A stretch of 64,000 nucleotides of DNA from Pseudomonas beijingensis (GCF_030687295.1 NZ_CP117425.1:1802001-1866000); one strand, 5' to 3'. Shown: positions 34,801 through 47,166, counted from the stretch's first letter. Notes: generated from the letters alone by a model not told the origin. A program made the numbers and translations.

Positions 34801-36424
34801 GCTGACGTCGTGAAACCAGGTGAATCCTGACTGTCCCGGATCACGTTGTTCAGGTTATCGATGGAGTACTGGAAAACTAGACCGGCGGGATCTGCGACAT
34901 CCAGATAGAAAATTTCGGACTCGTCGCGCAGTTTTAGATAGGAAGAGGAGGGCAGGGTTTCGTCGAGCGGTGGCAGAACCAGCTTAAGTCGACCTGAAAA
35001 CGAGATGCGAATTTCACTCACGGCAGGGGGGAGAAACGTATCGTCGGCATGAACGACTAGCGTGTGTGGCGAGTCGATGGGTTTGAGAACAGTCCCAGCC
35101 AGATAATCATCGAAATTCGAAAGTGTATTGATGATCTTTTTGGGGCGTGGAATTGGAGAACCCTCAATTTCCTGGAACGCCAATCTGCTTTGAAAACGCT
35201 GGGTGTAAGGTTCGATGAGCGTCGTATCAAGGAGAGCGTGTTCCAGTTCTTTTGGTTTTTCGTCTTCCGCCTGTTTGATCGTCGTTGAACGGTCAGGCTC
35301 ATGGGAAAGATTTTTGTCGATGTAGGTTGTTCTAATAAAACTGAAGGCACTGGCCGGCGCGGACGCCGAGCCGGCTCTGGGCTTTCGTGCACATAAGGCC
35401 AGATACAGTGAGTCTTGCGAGCCCTTGCGGTGCTGCATCGCAACGGAACCTATCAACGGCCTGATCGCCTCCAGGCTCTGGCTGGCAAGCGTTTTTGTCC
35501 TCGCAATACCCTTGCAGGCCCACTCGTGGCGTACTCCACATGCCATCCTGTTTTTTGAAGCAATAGCTCAAGCGCAGTAGCGGATGATTCACACGGGGTG
35601 CCATGGCGTCGGCCTTCGAAGGCGCGCTGGAGGCCGACTGATCCTGATGGATGCATTCTGCCCAGACAACGAACAGGCGATTGTTGAACCAGACGGGACG
35701 AATCGAGTGTTCGACCGCGCTTTCGGGGATGGGCACATCGGCTTTTTCCCAGTCCGACCCAGGCGTATGGATCCGGCTGATCCTGCTTGGAGGGGGGCGG
35801 TAAGGTACTGTCCAGCGGACGTTGCGCCATGTTCAGCGAGCGCCAGAAGTAAGTGTTTTCGGTGCGGGATTTAGCGATGAGGTAGTAGGTGCTGTTGGCA
35901 AAGTCCTCGCCATCGATATAGCCGTTGAGAATCGTCAGGTTGGCCACTTCTTCGAATCGGGCCAGGTAGGCCAGGACCGCCGATTGCACCGCGTCGGGTT
36001 GAATCCGGTTCTGGGAGAGGGTGTTTTCCAGTTGCTGGAAGTTATCGCTGCTGTTGGCCCTCAGCACCGGGTCCAGGTAAGTCGCGGGGAAATAAAGCAG
36101 CTTTTGGTGGGCGGCCCAGGTGGGGTACTGATGCATTTCGTTGCGCCACGTCTGCCGGTGTTCGGCGGTGAAATCCTCCGGGTCGTAGCCGGGCTCCAGG
36201 TTCATCAGGATACGGTTGATGTATTGCTGCAGACTGGCAATCGCACAGGCGACCGGTGTGGTGGGCACATCCTGGCTGACCAGCACATCGAGCAGCCAGT
36301 ACTCATAGAGGTCATGGGCGTTCTTGAGGGGCGTGGCATTGGCGGGGGCGACGTCGTTCAAGTAGAGCGCCAACAGTGCGTCGCGCAGGCGTTCATCGAG
36401 CTGCTTTTTTATGGCATCGGTCAT
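31886..36424 (-). pseudogene. tcaB: Tc toxin A subunit, C-terminal half (TcaB-like), three frameshifts
   Basis: This is the second part of a split A subunit: receptor-binding, neuraminidase-like and pore/TcB-binding regions. The ATG at 36424 (MTDAIKKQLDERLRDALLAL) has AAGGATTGAATAC upstream and is preferred over a TTG 13 codons earlier. The frame breaks after DPYAW at CCC 35758-35760, after YCEDK at five T 35492-35496, and after LFEDDYKG at CC 32263-32264 (plus-strand bases). Dropping one base at each restores YAWSDWEKADVPIPE, EDKTLASQSLEAI and DYKDQQHYLRRIK, and the three shifts sum to an intact frame of 1511 residues ending VIGPYENIRATLTQTAS...RVGGGAQ. Long coiled-coil helices of the pore shaft lie around 32700-33300. 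Its stop overlaps tcaC. Confidence 0.9.
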
Positions 36425-36459
36425 GTATTCAATCCTTGAATTTGAAATGGGGGCAGCCG

Positions 36460-38997
36460 TCAATGGCAGGCGGCGATCAGCGCTTCACCGACTATTTTCC
36501 AAGCCGATGCAGAGCTGGCGGTTTCCAGTTTGATCGCCTTGATCAGCAGGTTTGCCGACAGTCCCGTTTGCTGGCAGCACGCCTGACAGCGCATGATCCA
36601 ATCCACTGCTTCCATTGAGTCTGCGCGTCTTGTGTCCAGTGACGCCGTCAGGGAACTCACCTCTTCGACGCTCCAATTCAACAGCTTGGCCAGCAGGCCA
36701 TTGGTTGCTTTTTCCGACTGTTCCTGGTTGGCCACCTGCAGGTAATGCAACAGGTTGTCTTCCGACTGGGCCTGATGACGGGCGCAATGACTGAAGCATT
36801 CGAGCAGATACAGTGTGTGGGGCGTCAGGGTGGCGGATAGGCGCGGGGCCAGCCATGTCGGGTTTTCCATCAGGACCTTCAGCGTGCTGCTGCTCAGGTG
36901 CAAGCGCTGGCAAGCCTCGGCCGTGCGCAGCACCGTCGCCAGCAACGGGGGCATTGCACCCGGGGCGTGCTGGATGGCCGTGACGATCGCCCTTGCGTCG
37001 GTACCGGCCATTTGTAATACGCCAGGGACGTATTCGGCTGGCAGGTCCGCCATGTCATGCAGCAGGAGCTCCACCTGATGCGGATGATCTTGGGAGGCGT
37101 TGGTGTCTGCCTGGAATTTCGCCAAGCGTTTTTCCAGGTTTTGATTCAGCGGCCAGTCATTGTTGCTGACGTTGAACAGGCGACACCATTGCAACACGTC
37201 CCGATTGTTTTGCCTGAGCCAGTCAACGGCCCAATCCATGGCCATCAGGACATCAAGAATGTCCGACTCTGTGGAGTCGACGGTTTTCAGCTCCCCTTTC
37301 ACCAATGCCTTGCAGAAATCCTCCCCGCCGAGTAACCGGGCCAACTCGGTGCATTCAAGAGGGGAGAGCCCGAACATCCGGGCGATACGGGCCTGGCGAT
37401 ACAGGGCCGAAACCGTGGGCAAATCATATTCCTGTGATGAGTATCGACTGGCCTGTTCCACCAGCAGCAACAGCGAATCTGGCGCAACGGGAAGGCCAAG
37501 GCCGGCGCTGAGGTAACTGAAGGTCTGCTCGTCCCTGGCGGTCAGGCTCCGCTTGGGGGCGTCCCACACAGGGCTTTTGAGCAGTTGGGTGCGATTGAAC
37601 ACCTGATCGAATAGCGACACCCGATCTGCGCAAGCGTGGGTGGGCATGTCGTGCAGGAACGCAGCGAATTCTTCAGCGGCGATGCCATGGCGCCGGTTCA
37701 GGTACCGATAGACGCCCAGCGTGCGCAAGGTGTTGGCGCTAAGCGTTTCGACCCTTTCCGAGCGTTGGGCATTGAAGATCAACGTGTCCAGTTCGGCAAC
37801 GGGAATACCGGTCCAGCGATGCAGGCGGATCATGCGTTGCAAACGGTCGAAACGTTCAGGAGAGTTGTTGGTGAAGACCCTCTGCTGCGCTTGGGTCTCG
37901 ATCGCCAGGGCAGGGATAGCCCCGCCGCCATTGATGTAGCTGGCGCCGTAATGTGTCCGGGTGGAAAGGGGGCTGTTGATTGACGTTCGCGGCCTGCATT
38001 TGCCTTGCGCCAGTAGCTCCTCTACCTGTTCCGTCGTGAGCCCGGTGCGCTCCTTGAAGAACTCAAGCTCATCCAAGCGTAGGAGGTTCTCAGTGCCGTA
38101 GTTTGTTTTCAGTGTGCTGAGGTTGGCCTGCGAGGCGGTCGGTGCGATGAGCAGCGCCTGTTGTGCGGGGCTCAACCCGGACAGCAGTTTTTGCGCTTCT
38201 GCAGAATTGACGACTACTCCCCCGTAAAGATCCCGGTCCTTTGAAAAAGGCAGGTTCAGGCTAACCCGATAATTCAGTTCGCCCAGCGTCGGCTTGCCCG
38301 TGCCCAGCCCGAGGACACATTGGTGATGGTGCAGGTCGTAGGGCAGCGAGAAAGGGTAGTGTGCGCTGGCGAGTATCTGGTGAACGCTCCTGTTATCGCC
38401 GGTTTCGGCCAGGTGCGACTCGATATTATTGCGCAGGGTGTCGTTGATGATGTCGAGCATCGGACGGGTCAGGAAGGCACTCTGTCGATCGAGCATCAGT
38501 GCCTTGAGGTCCGGGCGCCGTTGCGCCAAGGTGATTCTACCGGCGTGGGACGACCGGTTTTCCAGCTCCCCGGCAAACAGATACAACGCCCGCAGATACG
38601 CCACGGGCGAGTCGATTGCCGCGATATCACCCTCGTTGCAGAACTGCTCCCAATTTTCTTCGAACAGCGCCTGATAGCCGGTGGGCTCTGGCGTTGAGCC
38701 TATCGCCAGGCTGCGCTTGCTGCGTGGCTTGTTGGCGCCGGACGATACGCGATGCTCCTGATACAGGCGGCTGATTTGCCGGGCATGGCTCAAAGCGTTG
38801 TCGTAGGCCTGCTCACCGTCCGCGTCGGTATGCCTGGCGAGTGCCTGGGTGAACTGCGCCTTGCTCATGCGCGCGATGTCGAATACCGACGTCACGCCCA
38901 TGCGTTGCAGGGCGGTTTTCAGATCGGCTTTTGTGGCGTCCTTACCGTCTGAGGAGCCAACGAGCCTGTGCAGCAGCGAGTCGTTGCTTACGTCCAT
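36460..38997 (-). CDS. tcaA: Tc toxin A subunit, N-terminal half (TcaA-like, VRP1 domain)
   Basis: This is the first gene of the toxin-complex operon, 845 residues and intact. The N-terminal VRP1 (Salmonella virulence plasmid 28-kDa protein) domain is recognisable from YQALFEENWEQFCNEGDIAAIDSPVAYLRALYLFA and RRPDLKALMLDRQSAF, as in TcaA/TcdA shells. Later segments (FFKERTGLTTEQVEELLAQG, VYRYLNRRHGIAAEEFAAFLHD) belong to the alpha-helical shell of A subunits. In Photorhabdus Tca the A subunit is likewise split into TcaA and TcaB. The start at 38997 follows AGGAGATGGCAACAC. tcaB begins 36 bases after its stop. The promoter should lie in 38998-39130, before the REP array; none could be fixed by eye. 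Confidence 0.92.
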   Translation of the reverse strand: MDVSNDSLLHRLVGSSDGKDATKADLKTALQRMGVTSVFDIARMSKAQFTQALARHTDADGEQAYDNALSHARQISRLYQEHRVSSGANKPRSKRSLAIGSTPEPTGYQALFEENWEQFCNEGDIAAIDSPVAYLRALYLFAGELENRSSHAGRITLAQRRPDLKALMLDRQSAFLTRPMLDIINDTLRNNIESHLAETGDNRSVHQILASAHYPFSLPYDLHHHQCVLGLGTGKPTLGELNYRVSLNLPFSKDRDLYGGVVVNSAEAQKLLSGLSPAQQALLIAPTASQANLSTLKTNYGTENLLRLDELEFFKERTGLTTEQVEELLAQGKCRPRTSINSPLSTRTHYGASYINGGGAIPALAIETQAQQRVFTNNSPERFDRLQRMIRLHRWTGIPVAELDTLIFNAQRSERVETLSANTLRTLGVYRYLNRRHGIAAEEFAAFLHDMPTHACADRVSLFDQVFNRTQLLKSPVWDAPKRSLTARDEQTFSYLSAGLGLPVAPDSLLLLVEQASRYSSQEYDLPTVSALYRQARIARMFGLSPLECTELARLLGGEDFCKALVKGELKTVDSTESDILDVLMAMDWAVDWLRQNNRDVLQWCRLFNVSNNDWPLNQNLEKRLAKFQADTNASQDHPHQVELLLHDMADLPAEYVPGVLQMAGTDARAIVTAIQHAPGAMPPLLATVLRTAEACQRLHLSSSTLKVLMENPTWLAPRLSATLTPHTLYLLECFSHCARHQAQSEDNLLHYLQVANQEQSEKATNGLLAKLLNWSVEEVSSLTASLDTRRADSMEAVDWIMRCQACCQQTGLSANLLIKAIKLETASSASAWKIVGEALIAACH

Positions 38998-39132
38998 GTG
39001 TTGCCATCTCCTGTGCGAACGGAATGTGCTTGTTCAAGCGAAAACCGTACAGGAGCGGGCAAAGAAAGGCGGTAGGACAGGGGGAGGGGGATTTGTACGA
39101 AAGAGCGATTCGTGGGTGGCGTCGATGCAAAT

Positions 39133-39762
39133 CCTGTGGGAGCGGGCTTGCTCGCGAAGGCGTCGGATCAGCCAGCATTGAAGTTGACTGACCCACCGCC
39201 TTCGCGAGCAAGCTCGCTCCCACAGTGGTTGTGCCTGGCGCGGAGTTGCAGGACACAGCAGACCCAGGGTGTGAGCGAGCTTGCTCGCGATAGCGGTGGG
39301 TCTGCTGGCATCGATGTTGGATGGGCTGCCGCCTTCGCGAGCAAGCCCGCTCCCACAGTGGTTTGTGCCTGGCGCGGAGTTGCGGGACACAGCAGACCCG
39401 GGGTGGGAGCGAGCTTGCTCGCGATAGCGGTGGGTCTGCTGGCATTGATGTTGGATGTGCCGCCGTCATCGCGAGCAAGCTCGCTCCCACAGTGGTTTGT
39501 GCCTGGCGCGGAGTTGCGGGACACAGCAGACCCGGGGTGGGAGCGAGCTTGCTCGCGATAGCGGTGGGTCTGCTGGCATTGATGTTGGATGTGCCGCCGT
39601 CATCGCGAGCAAGCTCGCTCCCACAGTGGTTTGTGCCTGGCGCGGAGTTGCGGGACACAGCAGACCCGGGGTGGGAGCGAGCTTGCTCGCGATCGCGGTG
39701 GGTCTGCGGGCATCGATGTTGGATGTGCCGCCGTCATCGCGAGCAAGCTCGCTCCCACAGTG
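39133..39762. repeat. Tandem array of five inverted REP pairs, ~134-base period
   Basis: Ten REP copies alternate in orientation. The CACAGTGG junction recurs at 39221, 39354, 39488, 39622 and 39756, a period of 133, 134, 134 and 134 bases. The last units are almost identical and include the same linker (GTGCCTGGCGCGGAGTTGCG, then ACACAGCAGACCC). This looks like tandem amplification of a whole REP pair plus linker rather than independent insertions. Open frames inside it are by-products of the repeat. It lies between the tcaA start region and the 3' end of the chemoreceptor gene. Confidence 0.93.
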
Positions 39763-39786
39763 GGTCATGCAAAATCGGGTCGGGTG

Positions 39787-41706
39787 TTAGACGCGGAAGT
39801 GGCTGACCATCATCTGCAACTGATTCCCCAGCCGCGCCAGTTCGACGCTGGAGGCGGCGGTTTCTTCGCTGGCAGCGGCGGTCTGTTCGGACACGTCGCG
39901 CACGTTGATGATGCTGCGGCTGATCTCCTCGGCCACGGCGCTTTGCTGCTCGGCGGCGGCCGCGATCTGCTGGTTCATCGACTGGATGTTCGACACCGTG
40001 CGGGTGATGTTTTCCAGTGACGCGCCGGCCTTGCGGGTCAGGGCCACGCTGCTGTCGGTAAGGTTGCGGCTGTTGTTCATCACGGCGGCCACTTGCTGGG
40101 TACCATTCTGCAGGCCAGCCACCAGGCCTTCGATTTCTTCGGTGGATTTCTGCGTGCGCTGGGCCAGGCCACGGACTTCGTCGGCCACCACGGCGAAACC
40201 ACGCCCGGCTTCACCGGCCCGTGCCGCCTCGATCGCGGCGTTGAGCGCCAGCAGGTTGGTCTGCTCGGCCACGGCTTTGATCACGTCCATGACGCTGCCG
40301 ATCTTGTCGCTTTCCTGTTGCAGCACGGTCATGGCGTCGGTGGAGCGCACCACTTCGCTGGCCAGGCGCTCGATCTGGGCAATGGCTTCGCTGACCACCT
40401 TGTCGCCGGCACGGGCTTCGCCGTCGGCGGCGGCCGCGGCCTGGGAGGCTTCTTCGGCGTTGCGCGCGACCTCCTGAACGGTGGCGGTCATCTCGTGCAT
40501 GGCGGTCGCGACCTGATCGGTCTCGACTTTCTGGCTGTTGACCCCGGCGCTGGTTTGCTCGGTCACGGCGGACAGTTCTTCGGCGGCGCTGGCGATCTGA
40601 GTCACGCCATCGCGGATGCCGCTGATCAGGTCACGCAGGGTCACGCCCATGCGGGCGATGCCTTGTTGCAGCACGCCCAGTTCGTCACGGCGGGTGACGA
40701 TGACGTTCTGCGACAGGTCGCCACCGGCAATGCGTTCGACCACGGCCAGGGTTTCGCGCAGCGGGCCGGTGATCTGGCGAGTGATGATCACGGCCGCGAT
40801 GACGCCGACCAGCAGCGCCAACAGGGTGCTGACCAGTTGCAAGGTGCGTGCCTGGGCGCTTTCAGCGTCGCGGCGGTCGAGTTGGATCTGGTACAGCTGT
40901 TCGCTCAAGGCCACGATGGTTGCGCCCTGGTCGGTCATTTCCTTGCGGGCCTGGACCACATCGGCGGTGGCCACTTTGAAGGCCTGCACGGCGCTGCGGT
41001 ATTGGGCCAGGGCATTTTCCAGCTGGCGCAGTTCATCCTGGCGGGTGCTGGAGAAATGTTCATTCAGCGGTTTGAGCGCAGCGATGGCGGCGTCCAGTTG
41101 GTCGATGGCCTTGCGCTCGGTGTCGGCGTTGCTGTTGGCGGTGTAGCCGCGCACTTCATAGCGGGCCAGCATGAAGGCCTGCTTGGCCTGGGTGATGACC
41201 TGGAACTGGGCGAAACGCTCATCGCTGAGGGCCATTTGCCGCACATCGGCGTCGAGAGCCTCGATCAGTTTGTAGGCGATCTCGGCGTTCGTGCCCATGA
41301 CATCGCGGGCGCTGTTGCCCGTGCGGTAGGCGCTGCGCATTTTGTTCAAGGACACTTGATAGGCACTGATGACCGCGCTCTGCTCCTTGAGCAGCTTGAC
41401 GTTGGCCGGGCTCTTGAAGCTGCTGAGCAGGGCGTTCTGTTGCGCCACGAAACCATCGAGGGTGGTCTGCACGTTTTGTGCGGCGGTCTCGTCACCGTTG
41501 GTCAGCATGTATTGCAGGCGCGTGACGCGCAGTTTGGTCAGGCTGGCGTTGAGCTGGGTAATGTCGCTCATCCAGTTGCTGCGGTCGATCAGCCCACCCA
41601 GGCTGGTCCAACTGGTCAGGGCCAGCAGGCAGGTCAGTACCAGCACCAGGCCGAAGCCCAGGCCCAATTTCATGTTGACGCTAATGTTGCCAAACCAGCT
41701 GTTCAT
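39787..41706 (-). CDS. Methyl-accepting chemotaxis protein with HBM-type sensor
   Basis: This is an inner-membrane chemoreceptor of 639 residues. The ATG at 41706 follows GGAGGAATTTG, one codon after a TTG also in frame. TM1 is about residues 13-33 ([20 protein letters not shown]). A long helical periplasmic domain of about 250 residues, with the segments [20 protein letters not shown] and [17 protein letters not shown], resembles helical bimodular (HBM) sensors such as McpS, which bind TCA intermediates. TM2 near 292-312 is followed by HAMP. The signalling tip [20 protein letters not shown] lies near 490-510. No C-terminal CheR-docking pentapeptide is evident. The ligand is not known. Confidence 0.92.
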   Translation of the reverse strand: MNSWFGNISVNMKLGLGFGLVLVLTCLLALTSWTSLGGLIDRSNWMSDITQLNASLTKLRVTRLQYMLTNGDETAAQNVQTTLDGFVAQQNALLSSFKSPANVKLLKEQSAVISAYQVSLNKMRSAYRTGNSARDVMGTNAEIAYKLIEALDADVRQMALSDERFAQFQVITQAKQAFMLARYEVRGYTANSNADTERKAIDQLDAAIAALKPLNEHFSSTRQDELRQLENALAQYRSAVQAFKVATADVVQARKEMTDQGATIVALSEQLYQIQLDRRDAESAQARTLQLVSTLLALLVGVIAAVIITRQITGPLRETLAVVERIAGGDLSQNVIVTRRDELGVLQQGIARMGVTLRDLISGIRDGVTQIASAAEELSAVTEQTSAGVNSQKVETDQVATAMHEMTATVQEVARNAEEASQAAAAADGEARAGDKVVSEAIAQIERLASEVVRSTDAMTVLQQESDKIGSVMDVIKAVAEQTNLLALNAAIEAARAGEAGRGFAVVADEVRGLAQRTQKSTEEIEGLVAGLQNGTQQVAAVMNNSRNLTDSSVALTRKAGASLENITRTVSNIQSMNQQIAAAAEQQSAVAEEISRSIINVRDVSEQTAAASEETAASSVELARLGNQLQMMVSHFRV

Positions 41707-41885
41707 CAAATTCCTCCAGGAACGTTGTGCTGCTTAATCGTCGGTACGCTGGAAGATTGTTGTTGTTAAGAGCCAGCAAGAGCATGTAACAGGGGGGTAT
41801 CGGCGGTGAGCCATGGATCTGAAGCTTTTTTTCACATCGGTTTCACTGCCTACCTACGTCGGCCTCTCTACTGTCGCGCCATCGA

Positions 41886-42590
41886 ATGACTGGGTGGATG
41901 CCGTCGGGGCGGCTTGATGTGGAACTGAGACTGAGCCTTTTCGGCCTGACGCGCTCGATCGATACGCGCCGATTTGCCCGTTATCAAAACGCCGTGGTCG
42001 TGCTGGCTTCAGCGCTGCTGGTGATCCCGTTGACCCTCTGGCTGCTCAGCCCGACGGCGGTGCCGGACCTGGCCCATGGCAACGTCGCCGGCGCCCGTGC
42101 CTTGGCCGCTGGCTGGGCCAAGGGCGAGATGATCGTGCTGGTGCGCCATGTCGAGCGCTGCGATCACTCCAAGGCCGCGTGCTTGAATGATCGCGAAGGC
42201 ATCACCGACCGCGCCCGTGCCGTTGCGGTGGGCCTCGGTGCCCGTTTCGAACAACTGGGCCTGGACAACGTCGACCTCTACAACAGCCCGCTGGTGCGTG
42301 CGACCCAGACGGCGGGGTACATGTTCAGCAAGGTGAGCACTGGTGACGATTGGCTGTTCAATTGCCGACATGACCTGCTGCGCAATGCCCTGGCCCACAA
42401 GGTGGCGGGGCGCAACTTGATTCTGGTCACCCATAGCGAATGTATGCAGGCCATGGAAACCGCGCTCCAGCGTCCGACCTCGGCGTTTGGCTATGGCGCT
42501 TCGTTGTTCGTTTCCACCGCCCAACCACAAGCGCCACGGTTGCTCGGTTTTATCGAAGCCTCTGACTGGCGCTCGGTGATGTTTCAGTAA
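41886..42590 (+). CDS. Membrane-anchored histidine phosphatase family protein
   Basis: The product is up to 234 residues. A single N-terminal membrane anchor (AVVVLASALLVIPLTLWLL, about 36-54) precedes a histidine-phosphatase (phosphoglycerate-mutase-like) domain. The catalytic histidine lies in LVRHVERC (His88, the RHxxR-type motif), and the second in LVTHSECMQ. NSPLVRATQTAGYM is the usual phosphatase helix. Relatives include PmrG/Ais-type lipopolysaccharide heptose phosphatases. The start is uncertain between the ATG at 41886 and internal codons. It lies 24 bases before a PAP2-type lipid phosphatase, so a shared envelope role is plausible. Confidence 0.82.
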   Translation: MTGWMPSGRLDVELRLSLFGLTRSIDTRRFARYQNAVVVLASALLVIPLTLWLLSPTAVPDLAHGNVAGARALAAGWAKGEMIVLVRHVERCDHSKAACLNDREGITDRARAVAVGLGARFEQLGLDNVDLYNSPLVRATQTAGYMFSKVSTGDDWLFNCRHDLLRNALAHKVAGRNLILVTHSECMQAMETALQRPTSAFGYGASLFVSTAQPQAPRLLGFIEASDWRSVMFQ

Positions 42591-42614
42591 TTTTCCTCAC
42601 GATTAGGACCGCTC

Positions 42615-43475
42615 ATGCTGACGTCTGCTCGCGCCCGTTTCTACGGGCTCAACCTCGGAATTCCGCTGGTCTGTGCTGCCGTGGTGTTCTTGCTGTTCGA
42701 CATGACCCGCATCGACATCGCCATCAGCGATCTTTTTTACGACCCGTTGCACCAGGTCTTTCCGTTGGAGCACGTTCGTCTGTTCGAGCAAATCACCCAC
42801 AAGTGGGCGAGGATCATCCCGAACTGGACCGGCGAGGTGGCCATTATCGGGGCGCTGTTGTCGTTTTTCTGGCCGATCTTCAAACCGGAAAAACGCCCTG
42901 GACTGCTTCGCCTGCTGGATAAAGCCCGACTGAGCAAGCCGCTACGGTTTGCCCACAAGCACCGTCGTGATTTCCTCTACGTGGTTTTCGCCTTTTCCCT
43001 CAGCACCGGGGTGATCCATTACCTCAAGGGCCACACCAGCGTGTATTGCCCGGTGGAAACCACCCAATACGCCGGCAAGATCGAGCACAAGGAATGGTTC
43101 CAGAATTTCGATCTACTGAAGGTTGCCGGTGACGGTCGCTGCTGGCCCGGCGGTCATGCGTCCGGCGGCTTCACCATGCTGGCGCTGTATTTCGTCGCCC
43201 GCCGCTACCGCTGGCGTCATTCGAAAGCGTTGATGTATGGGGCGCTGGCCTTGGGGTTTGTCTACGGGACGACGCGGGTCCTGCAGGGCTGGCACTACAT
43301 GTCCCACACGTTCTGGGCGGGGATTTTCGTCTGGTTGAGCTGTTGGCTGATGGCGTTGCTGTTTTATGGGCGAGCGGCTTTGGAACAGCCTGTGTTGGGC
43401 AGCGCACTTCGTCAGTCTGAACGCCAGGCAAAAAAAAGCCCGCTGGGAGCGCGGGCTAAAACCTTAGTTTCTTGA
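42615..43475 (+). CDS. PAP2-superfamily membrane phosphatase
   Basis: This is an integral inner-membrane phosphatase of 286 residues, of the lipid phosphatase/lipid A phosphatase type. Hydrophobic segments flank the conserved motifs: HYLKGHTSVYCP (C1 region), CWPGGHASGG (C2, catalytic His), and TRVLQGWHYMSH (C3 with the second His). The start at 42615 follows the histidine phosphatase by 24 bases and is preceded by TTAGGACCGCTC. The last codons are basic (RQAKKSPLGARAKTLVS) because they are encoded by a terminator hairpin used by the opposite-strand katG gene. Confidence 0.88.
   Translation: MLTSARARFYGLNLGIPLVCAAVVFLLFDMTRIDIAISDLFYDPLHQVFPLEHVRLFEQITHKWARIIPNWTGEVAIIGALLSFFWPIFKPEKRPGLLRLLDKARLSKPLRFAHKHRRDFLYVVFAFSLSTGVIHYLKGHTSVYCPVETTQYAGKIEHKEWFQNFDLLKVAGDGRCWPGGHASGGFTMLALYFVARRYRWRHSKALMYGALALGFVYGTTRVLQGWHYMSHTFWAGIFVWLSCWLMALLFYGRAALEQPVLGSALRQSERQAKKSPLGARAKTLVS
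43430..43457 (-). terminator. Intrinsic terminator of katG, embedded in the PAP2 gene end
   Basis: Read on the minus strand, AGCCCGC-loop-GCGGGCT (43457 down to 43437) is followed by a run of T (the A run at 43430-43437 on the plus strand). This is a standard rho-independent terminator 116 bases downstream of the katG stop. It lies inside the last 15 codons of the convergent PAP2 gene, so its coding tail is constrained by the hairpin. Confidence 0.82.
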
Positions 43476-43572
43476 ATGAGCGAGGGGACTTTACCCAATC
43501 ACGCGGGGGCGTGGGGTGAAGAAAAGTTCATGAGGCCGGCTCCTTGCACGACCTCATGCTCGCGGGTTCTTC

Positions 43573-46208
<2,636 letters not shown>

Positions 46209-46848
46209 ATGAACAAATGCCCGCGCAGCACGGCCTTCCACGAAGCGGGGCATGCCCTGGCGTTCTGGTGGAACGGCCAACCGATAAAACGCATCACCGT
46301 GCGTACCAAGGTCGAAGCCTGCGCGGGGCCTCTGTTCGACCTGCGCGGTAACCCGCAATACGCAGAAGGGTTGGTCGAAGCGGACTACCTTGTCTCGCGC
46401 CCGGCCTTCGACGCCCCGGGAATCGCTGAATACCTGCCTTCGATGATCGATGCCATTGAGCGTGACTTGCTCCATTGCTTCGCGGGGCCAGTGGCCGAAG
46501 CGGTCTACCGGCACCGCAGGTCCGACCGGCTGATCAGAGGCAGCGGCCGGGGAGACCTGGATCGGGGGTACGAATTGATCAGCTTGCTGCCACCGCGCAA
46601 GCTGCTCGACGCCCAAATCCCAGGCCATCGCGCGTTGCAGCCGGTTGATGCATCGTTACTGGCCTGCTGTGTGCGCGGTGGCGGACCTTCTGCAAGCGCA
46701 CGGCAAGGTCGAAGGCAACCTCGTGACGGCGCTGTTGTGCGAGATCACCGGGGAGTCGCCCACTTGGCTTGGCAATAGAGTTGGAAGCCTTGATTCGCGA
46801 GCGGGAAGCCGCGAAGGCGCCGGCCTGCTCGCAGGGCCACTTATCTAA
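46209..46848 (+). pseudogene. Small HEAGH metalloprotease-like protein, frameshifted
   Basis: The frame from the ATG at 46209 gives STAFHEAGHALAFWWNGQ, a zinc-protease HExxH motif as in M41 (FtsH-type) peptidases, but with no AAA domain. It continues through AGPVAEAVYRHRRSDR and GRGDLDRGYELISLL. Near 46643-46644 the frame slips: removing one G joins HRALQP to LMHRYWPAVCAVADLLQAHG, which has the helical look of the family C-terminus and runs to a stop at 46848. A second slip near 46765-46775 may lead to AIELEALIREREAAK in the third frame. Both would be +1. The function of these short HEAGH proteins is not known; annotations as ATP-dependent Zn protease are by motif only. Confidence 0.65.
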
Positions 46849-46863
46849 GAAAACGATGAACCC

Positions 46864-46955
46864 GTGGCGAGGGAGCTTGCTCCCGCTGGGCTGCGAAGCG
46901 GCCCTACGATTTTGCGGTCGCTGCGCAACCGAGCGGGAGCAAGCTCCCTCGCCAC
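46864..46955. repeat. 92-base palindromic element, left copy
   Basis: The ends GTGGCGAGGGAGCTTGCTCC and its complement (GGAGCAAGCTCCCTCGCCAC) can pair. The interior holds a second pair, GGGCTGCGAAGCGGCC and GGTCGCTGCGCAACC. The reverse complement matches the element at 59060-59151 at 91 of 92 positions. It lies between the HEAGH gene and tpsB. Confidence 0.9.
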
Positions 46956-47166
46956 GGATTTCCGACTGCCTAAGTGAGCTGCGTTGCTGACCTGCTCGGA
47001 CCTTCCAGCGATGCCTTTTCATCGTGTTTGTCGACGCTGTCTGTGAGACATGTCTCTTTTTTACGTAGAAAATCTCCGCTCCCTTGAACCGAAGGCGATC
47101 TGCCGGGTCTGGTATCCGCGCATTGCTGTGTATGCCTGCTGTCATTTCTGTATCGAGGGATCGAAC

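Noticed and set aside
39133..39762. CRISPR array
   Set aside because: The repeats are inverted REP pairs with conserved linkers, not short direct repeats with unique spacers, and no cas genes are present.
39112..40020. Several overlapping open frames in the REP array
   Set aside because: They are translations of the 134-base repeat (recurring SELARD/REQARSHSG peptides), not proteins.
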